Shown here one piece after another: positions 1 to 6,268 of a stretch of 22,227 nt of DNA. Position numbers and translations under genes: made by a program. Source of the stretch: a virus. The stretch lies in IMG/VR virus record IMGVR_UViG_3300034957_000006, positions 1 through 22,227 of that record. The stretch is one strand, 5' to 3'. The number at the start of each line of letters is the position of its first letter. Within the stretch, counting starts at the first letter, position 1. The notes beneath the pieces are model-generated. The model had not been told where the DNA came from. It saw nothing but the letters and a program-made list of their open reading frames with translations, and searched no databases.

Positions 1-213
1 TACGACTCGCAGGATCGGCTTATTGATGGATATGCGGTTCAGGACACCGGACAAGACCCTGTCAAAGTCGTCGCGACCGCGCGCATGGATGGGAGCGGTC
101 AAAAGTTCTACGTCTCGCTCCCAGTTACGCGCGCAATCATCGAACACGATTCACAGACTATCGAGGAACGATTGAAGTACGCCGCGCTCAATTGGGAGCG
201 GGAACACGCATGA
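1..213 (+). CDS. 3' end of a small phage gene of unknown function (5' truncated)
   Basis: The reading frame is open from base 1 and stops at TGA 211-213, leaving 70 residues with the start outside the window. The visible part reads like one compact domain: a beta-rich stretch (VKVVATARMDGSGQKFYVSLP) followed by a helix ending in EERLKYAALNWEREHA. I do not recognise a family. The final TGA shares bases with the ATG of the next gene (ATGA), so the two are probably translationally coupled and belong to the same late operon. The gene is real by its clean open frame and coupling, but its function cannot be read from this fragment. Confidence 0.6.
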   Translation, partial: YDSQDRLIDGYAVQDTGQDPVKVVATARMDGSGQKFYVSLPVTRAIIEHDSQTIEERLKYAALNWEREHA

Positions 214-431
214 CCTGCACGCACGAATCCTTCAGCGGCTCGGTCGAAGTGGGACGGATCATCGATCGCTCCCCGATTGAGTTCGTCGCTGAAGTGACAA
301 TTCACTGTGACGAGTGCGGGTTGCCGTTCACCTTCGACGAGAACCGCTTCGCAGTGAGCGCAGACAGGTTACGACTGAGGTATAAGTTGAAGCCCGCATC
401 GATAGGAGTAAGTAATGGAAAACTAAACTAA
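210..431 (+). CDS. small Cys/His phage protein, probably zinc-binding
   Basis: This 73-residue protein starts at ATG 210, inside the stop of the previous gene. An ATG-like start 18 bases further upstream is possible but less well placed. It begins MTCTHESFSGSVEVGRI and has a second cluster HCDECGLPF near residues 32-40. Together C3/H5 and H32/C33/C36 could bind one zinc ion. From memory, the pattern CxH-F-V-VgRI followed by CxxCGxPF is common in small proteins of late operons in actinobacterial and environmental phages, usually with no assigned function. It lies between the truncated first gene and the glycosyltransferase-methyltransferase gene. Its role is unknown; a structural or regulatory zinc-knuckle protein is a guess. 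Confidence 0.75.
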   Translation: MTCTHESFSGSVEVGRIIDRSPIEFVAEVTIHCDECGLPFTFDENRFAVSADRLRLRYKLKPASIGVSNGKLN

Positions 432-440
432 GGAGACTAA

Positions 441-1760
441 ATGTCAGCTAAGATCGGCTACCCACACTACACAAACCTGATGATTGCGGTTCCACTCACC
501 GGACGGCCCCTTGTTCCCTACTTTACGTACGCATTCCAGAACCTTCATCCGCCGATGAATCACAACTGCATTTATGCCACTAACTTCGATCAGCGGCACG
601 TGCCAATGCCGGGCGGGGTAGCAGATCTTCGCAACTGGTACGTGGAGCAGGCGATTGCGAACGGCTGTAAGTTTATTATGTTCATCGATGAAGACGTGAC
701 TGGCCCACCGCACGGCCTTCGTCAACTCATTTTCCAGATGGAACACCATCCCGAAGCATGGGCCATTGGAGGTGTTGTCTGTCATAAGGCTAAGCCTACC
801 GCGCCTATGATCTTTCGCGGGAATGGCAATGGACCATACTGGGACTGGAAACTGGGTGAGTTCTTCGAGGTGTCAGGCATAGGCATGGGGTTCACGCTGT
901 TGAGAGTAGAACCATTCAAGACACTTGAAAAGCCGTGGTTCAAAACTGTCGATAACATGGAAGCGTTCTGGGATGGAATTCCAAAGGCTGAAGTGTGGAC
1001 AGAAGATTTATATTGGGCCGACAAAGCAATCAAAGCAGGTGGGAAGATCTACGCCGACACTTCTGTCCTGTGCGATCACTGGGATATGACGACTGGACTG
1101 CCAACCTCACTGGAGCCGAATTCGTTTCCTTTACGTCGTGCCACTACGCAAACAAAAGGACAGAAGAAAATCGTAGACCTCGGCTGTGGTGAATCCCCCT
1201 ACGAGACAGATGAAGGGGACGTGCTAACTGTTGACGTACGCGACGAAGTGAAGCCGGATTATCGCTGCGATCTGCGCAAGTTACCTTTTGCCAATGGTGA
1301 ATTTTCAGTGGTCTATTCGAGTCACTGCTTGGAGCATTTCCCCCGCGCGGATACGGGCAAGGTGCTGGACGAATGGATTCGTATCCTTGCACCGGAAGGT
1401 GAATTGCGCTTGATCGTCCCCAACCTCGAATGGGCCGCAGATCAGATCAAGCTCGGCGCGATGAATGACGATGTCCTCAATGTTCTCTACGGAGCGCAGA
1501 CCTACGGCGAGAATTTTCATCAAATGGGATTTACACCTGCCGCACTTACGTCTATGCTAAAAGAGCGCGGGTTCAAGCGCATGGATGTCGAGACAGTTGG
1601 ATATAACCTGTGCGTGCGCGCATGGCGACAACCACCCGCCGACTTGCCGAGTCTGGGCCAACCGCCTGCGGAAGTAGTAGCGGCGACGAACGGACATCGG
1701 AATGGGCAGAGGAAGCGGAAGATGAAAGTTACAGCTAAGACTATTAAGAAGCGACGATGA
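441..1760 (+). CDS. glycosyltransferase-like / SAM-dependent methyltransferase fusion protein
   Basis: The 439-residue product starts at ATG 441, with AGGAG at 431-435 as ribosome binding site. Residues 1-230 look like a GT-A fold glycosyltransferase: a first strand NLMIAVPLTGRP, then FIMFIDEDV with a DxD-type metal/sugar-nucleotide motif at D83-E84-D85, then a TEDLYWADKA segment (E188, D189) and H213 as a likely late metal ligand. Residues 243-390 look like a class I methyltransferase: KIVDLGCGESPY (SAM motif I, 245-250), an acidic VLTVDVRDE strand, and FSVVYSSHCLEHF typical of type 11 methyltransferases. The C-terminus (about 395-439) is a basic, low-complexity tail. The substrate is unknown; capsid, tail or cell-surface sugars are possible. 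Fusion of two modifying enzymes just upstream of the portal gene is unusual. The domain calls are firm; the biological role is inferred. Confidence 0.85.
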   Translation: MSAKIGYPHYTNLMIAVPLTGRPLVPYFTYAFQNLHPPMNHNCIYATNFDQRHVPMPGGVADLRNWYVEQAIANGCKFIMFIDEDVTGPPHGLRQLIFQMEHHPEAWAIGGVVCHKAKPTAPMIFRGNGNGPYWDWKLGEFFEVSGIGMGFTLLRVEPFKTLEKPWFKTVDNMEAFWDGIPKAEVWTEDLYWADKAIKAGGKIYADTSVLCDHWDMTTGLPTSLEPNSFPLRRATTQTKGQKKIVDLGCGESPYETDEGDVLTVDVRDEVKPDYRCDLRKLPFANGEFSVVYSSHCLEHFPRADTGKVLDEWIRILAPEGELRLIVPNLEWAADQIKLGAMNDDVLNVLYGAQTYGENFHQMGFTPAALTSMLKERGFKRMDVETVGYNLCVRAWRQPPADLPSLGQPPAEVVAATNGHRNGQRKRKMKVTAKTIKKRR

Positions 1761-1912
1761 TTGACTATCAGGGACTTTACGAGGATCTACTCTCAATGCA
1801 ACGTCACGCCTTAGACGCTAACAGGATTGATTTTGCGGATTTGTGCAGAGAATTTCGCATGGACCTGTTGTTACGTTTCCATAATCCGGTCGGGTATTTC
1901 ACAAACTACTGA
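1757..1912 (+). CDS. small protein of unknown function (51 aa)
   Basis: A 51-residue frame starts at ATG 1757, overlapping the stop of the methyltransferase fusion gene (ATGA), and ends at TGA 1910-1912, which shares its last base with the next ATG. Overlap at both ends supports a real, coupled gene. The product (MIDYQGLYEDLLSMQR at its start) is mostly helical and charged, with no cysteine pair, signal peptide or membrane segment apparent. I do not recognise it. It is too short for confident fold assignment; a small phage helical protein fits best. Confidence 0.6.
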   Translation: MIDYQGLYEDLLSMQRHALDANRIDFADLCREFRMDLLLRFHNPVGYFTNY

Positions 1913-2190
1913 TGACCCCCTTCATCCAAGATCCGCAAGCGACACTGGACTATCCCTTTGATTGGTCCGACTATCTGGTCCAGCTTGGTAACGACACAAT
2001 TCAGACGAGTGCGTTTACCGTCGATAGCGGCATCATGGTCGAATCGGACGCGATTCTCGATCCCTCCAACACCGTCGTCTGGTTGTCAGGTGGAGTGAAA
2101 GGGAAGCGCTACGCAGTGACAAATCATGTGCTGACCGCTGGTGGAAGAGAGGACGACTGGACGATCTACGTACTAGTGAAGGAGCGGTGA
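1912..2190 (+). CDS. phage fibre-tail adaptor-like protein
   Basis: The product has 92 residues and starts at ATG 1912, sharing a base with the upstream stop. The layout is typical of a widespread small phage/prophage family annotated as fibre-tail adaptor: an N-terminal DPQATLDYPFDWSDYL, then GNDTIQTSAFTVDSGI, then VVWLSGGVKGKRYAVTNHV, then a C-terminal strand after GGREDDW. It is expected to be a small beta-sandwich that attaches to the virion. Here it sits upstream of the portal gene rather than among the distal tail genes, so the adaptor role is a family inference, not something the neighbourhood shows. It is coupled on both sides by overlapping stop/start codons. Confidence 0.7.
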   Translation: MTPFIQDPQATLDYPFDWSDYLVQLGNDTIQTSAFTVDSGIMVESDAILDPSNTVVWLSGGVKGKRYAVTNHVLTAGGREDDWTIYVLVKER

Positions 2191-2405
2191 TGGAGGCTAT
2201 AGAAATCATTCCCGTTGGATCTAAGGTGTTCCTTGACGGGGAAATCGCAGCTACGGTGCAAGCCGTGGAAATTCGCGGTCAGCCGCATTCATTGACTTAT
2301 CAATGTATCTGGTGGGATGACCGGGTTCGTAAATCGGAATGGGTCAGGCCAGACGAAATCCAACTGGAGAAGCAGAAGACTCCGCAGTGGTCCATCGCTA
2401 AATAA
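2190..2405 (+). CDS. small protein of unknown function, possible SH3-like fold (71 aa)
   Basis: Starts at ATG 2190 within the upstream stop (TGATG). A GTG three bases earlier is in frame but less well placed. The 71-residue product begins MEAIEIIPVGSKVFLDGEI and continues with alternating short strands including LTYQCIWWDD and SEWVRPDEI. The pattern (a G-x-K-V-x-L-D-G turn, then strands ending in W-D and E-W-V) resembles small SH3/KOW-like barrels found in phage late operons, but this is only a fold impression. The stop at 2403-2405 is directly followed by the portal start, so the two are probably translated together. Confidence 0.6.
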   Translation: MEAIEIIPVGSKVFLDGEIAATVQAVEIRGQPHSLTYQCIWWDDRVRKSEWVRPDEIQLEKQKTPQWSIAK

Positions 2406-2406
2406 T

Positions 2407-3813
2407 ATGGGCTTTTTAGACCGACTATCGTCAGCTTTCAAGTCACTCCGCTTCCCCGCGCCTTCCCCACCGAATCTCGTCTCCGTCTTCCCGACATGGG
2501 CCGACTTCGACACGGCTGTCAATCAACTCCTCATCGGCTTCAAAGGAACTGAGCGCGACTACGCCTCCGCGGTCGGCGATCTCACGATGTCGTCGTTGAT
2601 GATGGCCGCAGTGACAGCGGTAGGTAACTCTGCCTCGGAAGCTGAGCTGCAAGTCCGTGAGCAACAAGGCAACGAGGAAGTGATTGTCGATAACCACCCG
2701 CTCGTCAAACTCTGGTATCGGCCCAACGACTTCTACGATGCCCCGACAATGCTCAAAGCAGTCTCAACGAGCTGGGTCATCACTGACAACGCTTATCTCA
2801 TCAAGCAGCGCAACCAAGACGGGTTAGTCAAAGAACTCTGGTACGAGCCGCATAACACGATTCGCGCCGTCTACCCCGCTGACGGTTCAGTCTTCATCTC
2901 CCACTATGAAATCCAGCGCGGCCCAGACTGGTTGCCGATCCCTGTCACCGATGTCATACATTTCCGCAATGGCCTAGACCCCGCCAACCCCCGCTATGGA
3001 CTCGCGTCCACCCCCGCCATTTTCCGCGAGATCTTCGGTGACAATGAATCGGCAAACTGGTATGCGAATTTGATGGCGAACGATGCTGGATTCAGGTACT
3101 TCCTGTCGATCGATAATAAAGCTGGTGAACTTGGCCAAGAGGACATCAACAACATCAAGAAGCTGCTGATGGCGCAGATCTCCGGTGACAAGAAATTCAC
3201 CCCGCCCATCATCACCAACGCTGAGCCGAAGAAGTTGCAGTTCTCGCCACAGGAGCTGGACTTGAGATTGCAGCGTTATCTCGCTGAGGAACGTTTCTGC
3301 GCGGTGAAGGGGATTCCGGGAATCGTCATGGAGTATGGCTCCGCTGGGGAGCACGCGATTTATAACAATGTTGATCAGGGGCAGAAGAGATTTACTAACA
3401 ACTATCTCTCTCCATTCTGGAAACATATCGCGGAGACGCTGACGCATTCGCTCCTGCCTGACTTTGACAATCAACCCAACCACTACGTCTTCTACGACAC
3501 TGCTGATGTCAAAGCGTTGCAAGAAGACGAGAGCAGTCGTCACAAGCGCTGGCGCGAGGATTATCTAGGTGGGGGGATCACTCGTGCTGAGTATCGCCGC
3601 GCGATCGGACTGGACGCAACTGAGGCTGACGACGTATATTTCGTCCCGAGAGGTGGAGCGACACAGGCGCGGGATGCGGCACCACCACAGGACGCCGCTG
3701 CTCCTGCGACTACGACATCTACCCCGAGCAGTAACGGGAATAGCGCAGGTGACAACGGCACAAGTGGAGTAAAACCCAGTCCGGCAATTTCAACAGCGAG
3801 GTTGGTTTCGTGA
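2407..3813 (+). CDS. portal protein (HK97/lambdoid-type family)
   Basis: The portal forms the dodecameric ring at one capsid vertex through which DNA is packaged and ejected, and to which the connector binds. The 468-residue product begins MGFLDRLSSAFKSL, a typical portal N-terminus. Family-like blocks follow: HPLVKLWYRPNDFYDA, then DNAYLIKQRNQDGLVKELWY, then VTDVIHFRNGLDPANPRYGL with ESANWYANLMAND, and late KGIPGIVMEYGS with YLSPFWKHIAETL. The length fits the family. I chose ATG 2407 rather than an in-frame ATG at 2317 because the extra 30 residues would overlap the upstream gene by 89 bases and are not portal-like. No strong ribosome binding site is seen, so coupling to the gene ending at 2405 is likely. 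The C-terminus from about residue 415 is low-complexity (Ala/Pro/Thr/Ser). Confidence 0.93.
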   Translation: MGFLDRLSSAFKSLRFPAPSPPNLVSVFPTWADFDTAVNQLLIGFKGTERDYASAVGDLTMSSLMMAAVTAVGNSASEAELQVREQQGNEEVIVDNHPLVKLWYRPNDFYDAPTMLKAVSTSWVITDNAYLIKQRNQDGLVKELWYEPHNTIRAVYPADGSVFISHYEIQRGPDWLPIPVTDVIHFRNGLDPANPRYGLASTPAIFREIFGDNESANWYANLMANDAGFRYFLSIDNKAGELGQEDINNIKKLLMAQISGDKKFTPPIITNAEPKKLQFSPQELDLRLQRYLAEERFCAVKGIPGIVMEYGSAGEHAIYNNVDQGQKRFTNNYLSPFWKHIAETLTHSLLPDFDNQPNHYVFYDTADVKALQEDESSRHKRWREDYLGGGITRAEYRRAIGLDATEADDVYFVPRGGATQARDAAPPQDAAAPATTTSTPSSNGNSAGDNGTSGVKPSPAISTARLVS

Positions 3814-4067
3814 GTACATCGCAAGCACTTTGCCCGTGGCTACACCCAGCACCCGATCGGATATGGTGGGGCCATTGTCCGAAAGGACACGGTCTTTACT
3901 TGACTAAAGATGAAACACAGACGCACCGAAGTGCTACGCAAAAGGTTGATGTTGTTTCACCGGAACATGCAAGAAGGATTGTTCCGTTAATGCTTCCATG
4001 TGGTCATCAATGGAACGTGACGATGCAGTTATATAAGCAGACGGACGGATCTTTCTTTTACCAATGA
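3810..4067 (+). CDS. small Cys/His protein of unknown function (85 aa)
   Basis: Begins with GTG 3810, overlapping the portal stop (GTGA), and ends by overlapping the next ATG. The 85 residues hold several potential zinc ligands: C8, C23 and H27 (HCPKGHG), and C63 and H66 (LPCGHQW). The spacing suggests one zinc-ribbon-like site made from two knuckles. No family is recognised. Position directly after the portal does not identify the role, because a run of small unknown genes follows. The coupling at both ends makes it a convincing gene despite the GTG start. Confidence 0.65.
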   Translation: MSTSQALCPWLHPAPDRIWWGHCPKGHGLYLTKDETQTHRSATQKVDVVSPEHARRIVPLMLPCGHQWNVTMQLYKQTDGSFFYQ

Positions 4068-4243
4068 GTGAAGTTGTTTACAGCACGATCGCAGATGATG
4101 ACATCGGAAAACTTATCTCGGTGTCAGTTCCTTACGATCTGTCTACGCTAAACACGGAAGACGATCTCGCATTTGCGCGTGCGATCCATGACGACCTTCA
4201 GCAACGCTTGCAACAGTGGTTTGAGGAAGAGTTTGAGCGATAG
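4064..4243 (+). CDS. small acidic helical protein of unknown function (59 aa)
   Basis: A 59-residue frame from ATG 4064 (overlapping the preceding TGA) to TAG 4241-4243. The N-terminal half (VVYSTIADDDIGKLISVSVP) looks beta-rich and the C-terminal half (FARAIHDDLQQRLQQWFEEE) is a strongly amphipathic, acidic helix that could pair as a coiled coil. No family is recognised. Its last 11 bases overlap the TTG start proposed for the next gene. Within this overlap, GAGG at 4223-4226 can serve as that gene's ribosome binding site. Confidence 0.6.
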   Translation: MSEVVYSTIADDDIGKLISVSVPYDLSTLNTEDDLAFARAIHDDLQQRLQQWFEEEFER

Positions 4244-4424
4244 TAACCTGACATTATTCGGATTCCCGGTTGTAATCACTGACGCCGTACCGCAAGGCGA
4301 GATTCTATTTGGCCGCTTGCCAACGTGGCAGGAGGTGGTTCTGTACGGCTCACTCGAAGCTGCAATCGAAGCGCGGAAGGAGCAATGGGCCAAGGTTAAG
4401 GACATCCCAATCGAGGAAAACTAG
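4233..4424 (+). CDS. small protein of unknown function (63 aa, TTG start)
   Basis: I place the start at TTG 4233, preceded by GAGGAAG at 4223-4229 with good spacing. The frame is open further upstream (TTG 4173) but that would overlap the previous gene by about 70 bases. The product reads LTLFGFPVVITDAVPQGEILFG, then a helix GSLEAAIEARKEQWAK. The phrase G-P-V-V-x-T-D-A-V-P-x-G-E-I-x-F-G is one I associate with short phage proteins of unknown function. It also resembles the beta-strand part of some capsid proteins, so a diverged or fragmentary relationship is possible but unproven. It ends immediately before the next gene. Confidence 0.55.
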   Translation: MSDSNLTLFGFPVVITDAVPQGEILFGRLPTWQEVVLYGSLEAAIEARKEQWAKVKDIPIEEN

Positions 4425-5162
4425 ATGCATGATCCGATGACAGTGGCGCATGAGATTCACGGTCCGCGCGGCCTGCTCCATAAGTGGAGACGTGATCACG
4501 TTGACAGGTATAATCATCGCGATAAACGTTTCTCCTATCTCTCACCACTTATAACTATCTGGCATAACGATCCTGAAACTGACGGTTCCGACGACTCGTG
4601 CGGCTACTCGTATCCGAAAGTTCCGCGCGAATTGAGAGAAAAGGCCGAGAAGATTGCCGCTGACGAGTGGACCTACATGTTTGGTAAGTACGCCTACAAG
4701 TACCAGCAGCCCTCGGCGTTTGAGGTTATTCACGCACTCTGGAGTATTTATGCTTGGCGGTTATTCAAGCGCAAACGTTTAACCTTGCTGGAGATGGACG
4801 AGATTGCGGGATTGGCGTCAAACCCAAACAACAACCTACGTGCGGTGATTTTTGATGCCTCTCGAAGTGAAGATGAGATGAGGCGCTTAGGCGCGTTGAT
4901 CTTGCGTTGCTACTTTCGCGTTCATCGCAAGTGGTACCAGCATCCGAAGTGGCATGTTCACCATTGGAGTATTCAGGTTCATAGCGTCCAAGCGTTTAAG
5001 CGCTGGGTCTTTAGTCGATGCGAAGGATGCGGTGAGAGATTCAGGTGGAAATACTCACCTACGTCTACGTCGTGGCACGGCACTGGCCCACGCTGGTTCA
5101 GAAAAGAGACTGGTGTTTACCATACGGAATGTCTCCCGAATCGGCAGGTAAAGGCAGCGTAA
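4425..5162 (+). CDS. protein of unknown function with C-terminal Cys/His cluster (245 aa)
   Basis: Starts at ATG 4425, directly after the previous stop, with GAGGAAAA about 10 bases upstream. An in-frame ATG at 4437 is an alternative. The N-terminal part (MTVAHEIHGPRGLLHKW) is basic and His-rich. The middle is helical with many aromatic residues (EWTYMFGKYAYKYQQPSAF, ALWSIYAWRLFKRKRL). The C-terminal 50 residues carry C199 and C202 (CEGC), then H218, H233 and C236 (YHTEC), likely one zinc site. I do not recognise the family and see no nuclease HNH signature despite the histidines. It is the largest gene in the unassigned stretch between portal and protease. A nucleic-acid-binding accessory role is possible, not shown. 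Confidence 0.75.
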   Translation: MHDPMTVAHEIHGPRGLLHKWRRDHVDRYNHRDKRFSYLSPLITIWHNDPETDGSDDSCGYSYPKVPRELREKAEKIAADEWTYMFGKYAYKYQQPSAFEVIHALWSIYAWRLFKRKRLTLLEMDEIAGLASNPNNNLRAVIFDASRSEDEMRRLGALILRCYFRVHRKWYQHPKWHVHHWSIQVHSVQAFKRWVFSRCEGCGERFRWKYSPTSTSWHGTGPRWFRKETGVYHTECLPNRQVKAA

Positions 5163-5172
5163 ACTTGAGCGA

Positions 5173-5376
5173 ATGAGCACCGAATCCATCCCCCGTCTGA
5201 TAAAACCTGTTGCAACCGAGCCAATCGGTGATAGAATCCGGCTAACTGATGAGCTTGAGGTGCAAGTTCGTCGCATCGTACAAGAGGAATTAAGAGAGTT
5301 TTTACTGGTTGAAAGACGTGCCGCGAGGTTAATTGATTCCTACGTGGCCCAGCGTTTAGGACTGAATACGACTTGA
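5173..5376 (+). CDS. small protein of unknown function (67 aa), N-terminus resembling the 5685 gene product
   Basis: Starts at ATG 5173, ten bases after the previous stop, with only a weak ribosome binding site. Residues 8-29 (LIKPVATEPIGDRIRL followed by an acidic ELEVQ) resemble the start of the fibre-like protein at 5685, which has IKPTAPVVTDEIGDTIHL and EMQ. The rest is a charged helix (VRRIVQEELREFLLVERR). The shared N-terminal motif could be an attachment or oligomerisation module, or the trace of a duplication. No family name can be given. Confidence 0.6.
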   Translation: MSTESIPRLIKPVATEPIGDRIRLTDELEVQVRRIVQEELREFLLVERRAARLIDSYVAQRLGLNTT

Positions 5377-5383
5377 TAACTTT

Positions 5384-5581
5384 ATGGGCTGGGAAGAAGC
5401 AATACGAAGCGAACGGCAGCACGGTGAGATTATCCACCTACGCCGAGAACTTGAATTAGCGCGTCAACAAATCGCGCGACTGGAACAGAAATCCAATGAG
5501 GCCGATCCCCAGTTCTACGAACGTGAGTCAATGGATAGCACCAGCCCACACTGGCTGAGTATGAATTTCATTAGCAATTAA
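5384..5581 (+). CDS. small coiled-coil protein of unknown function (65 aa)
   Basis: Starts at ATG 5384, seven bases after the previous stop; no clear ribosome binding site, so coupling is assumed. Residues 15-39 form a regular heptad-like helix (IIHLRRELELARQQIARLEQK), consistent with a short coiled coil, followed by a polar tail. Such short coiled coils are common in phage late operons and say little about role. The gene ends immediately before the first structured leader element, so it is probably the last gene of the portal-proximal unit. Confidence 0.6.
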   Translation: MGWEEAIRSERQHGEIIHLRRELELARQQIARLEQKSNEADPQFYERESMDSTSPHWLSMNFISN

Positions 5582-5582
5582 C

Positions 5583-5680
5583 TTGACAATCTAAGGTCGC
5601 AACTCTAACCGAGTCCCGCCCGTCGTTTCTGGATCGCGTTCAACCCGTCCAGTAGCGGCGGGCTTTCTTTTTCAGGAGAC
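5583..5680 (+). ncRNA. structured leader element, copy 1 (terminator/attenuator-like)
   Basis: About 98 bases between two genes. In order: TTGACA (5583-5588), GGTCGCA (5595-5601), a small hairpin ACTC/GAGT (5602-5605 with 5611-5614), an outer helix CCCGCC/GGCGGG (5615-5620 with 5657-5662), an inner helix CTGGA/TCCAG (5629-5633 with 5648-5652), then a T-rich tract (5664-5672) and AGGAG (5674-5678) before ATG 5685. A second copy is at 7110-7215, with the same helices but different pairs. GC-rich helices followed by a U tract resemble an intrinsic terminator, yet the tract runs straight into the ribosome binding site of the next gene, which suits an attenuator or regulated leader. TTGACA could be a -35 box, but the -10 candidate (TAACCG, 17 bases on) is poor. 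I cannot name a known RNA family for it. Confidence 0.65.
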
Positions 5681-5684
5681 ACCA

Positions 5685-6212
5685 ATGGCAAAACGTAAGC
5701 CGATTAAACCAACCGCTCCCGTCGTCACAGATGAAATCGGCGATACGATACATTTAAGGGGGTGCATTGAGATGCAACTCCACAACGCCTTCAACGGTGA
5801 GCCAGTTGGCGATCGTATGCGCATGAACACGGTAGTGACCGCTGGACGCCGCTGGGTGCTGGAGAAGATTGGCTCATTCTCAAACCAGACAAACTCGATC
5901 AATGCGATCGCGGTCGGAACCTCGACTACTGCGCCTGCGACGAGTGATACCGCGCTCGGCTCCGAGATTACTGCCTCAGTGGGACGCAAGACGATCGGCA
6001 CATTCACCACGACGAATCTGACGAGTAATCCTCCCTCTTGGCGCGCGGAGGTGAGTTTTGCGACTGATGAAGCAACCGGGACGCTGGGTGAGGCGGGGTT
6101 GTTTAATACGTCGAGTGCGACGGCAGGCACGCTCCTGTCACACGTGACGTTCAGCACAATAAACAAATCAACTTCAAATACACTTTCCGTGAGTTATACG
6201 ATATCAGGATAG
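5685..6212 (+). CDS. putative tail fibre / virion appendage protein
   Basis: The 175-residue product starts at ATG 5685, seven bases after AGGAG. After an N-terminal IKPTAPVVTDEIGDTIHL segment it follows a pattern common in small phage fibre or collar proteins: VVTAGRRWVLEKIG, then INAIAVGTSTTAPATSDTAL, then GEAGLFNTSSATAGTLLSHV and a terminal beta strand NTLSVSYTISG. The family usually forms beta-rich virion appendages. The position, between portal and protease rather than in the distal tail, leaves open whether it decorates head or tail. It follows structured leader copy 1 and precedes the endonuclease gene; the pair sits between the two leader copies. Its start resembles the small protein at 5173. 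Confidence 0.6.
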   Translation: MAKRKPIKPTAPVVTDEIGDTIHLRGCIEMQLHNAFNGEPVGDRMRMNTVVTAGRRWVLEKIGSFSNQTNSINAIAVGTSTTAPATSDTALGSEITASVGRKTIGTFTTTNLTSNPPSWRAEVSFATDEATGTLGEAGLFNTSSATAGTLLSHVTFSTINKSTSNTLSVSYTISG

Positions 6213-6215
6213 TGT

Positions 6216-6245
6216 TTGCGGCAATGTAGCATCTTGTGGTATACT
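6216..6245 (+). promoter_or_regulatory. candidate promoter for the endonuclease gene
   Basis: An extended -10 element TGGTATACT (TATACT at 6240-6245, TG at 6237-6238) lies 18 bases downstream of a partial -35 box TTGCGG (6216-6221). It is placed just after the fibre-like gene and 24 bases before ATG 6269. A separate promoter suits a free-standing selfish endonuclease gene. The call is by eye only. Confidence 0.4.
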
Positions 6246-6268
6246 CCATTTCAAGGAGGAATTACAAG

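Noticed and set aside
2317-2406. In-frame ATG 2317 as portal start
   Set aside because: It overlaps the upstream gene by 89 bases and the extra residues are not portal-like; MGFLDRL at 2407 is a typical portal start.
2974-3543. 189-residue - strand frame opposite the portal gene
   Set aside because: It lies antisense to a well-supported gene, has no recognisable domain and fits a codon-bias shadow.
4425-5162. HNH endonuclease call for the Cys/His protein
   Set aside because: Histidines and two CxxC-type clusters are present, but the HNH order (H-N-H with the zinc pairs around it) is not visible.
5583-5611. Stand-alone promoter at TTGACA
   Set aside because: The -35-like box is perfect, but the -10 at 17-base spacing (TAACCG) is poor, and copy 2 has TTAACA without a good -10; kept only as part of the leader element.
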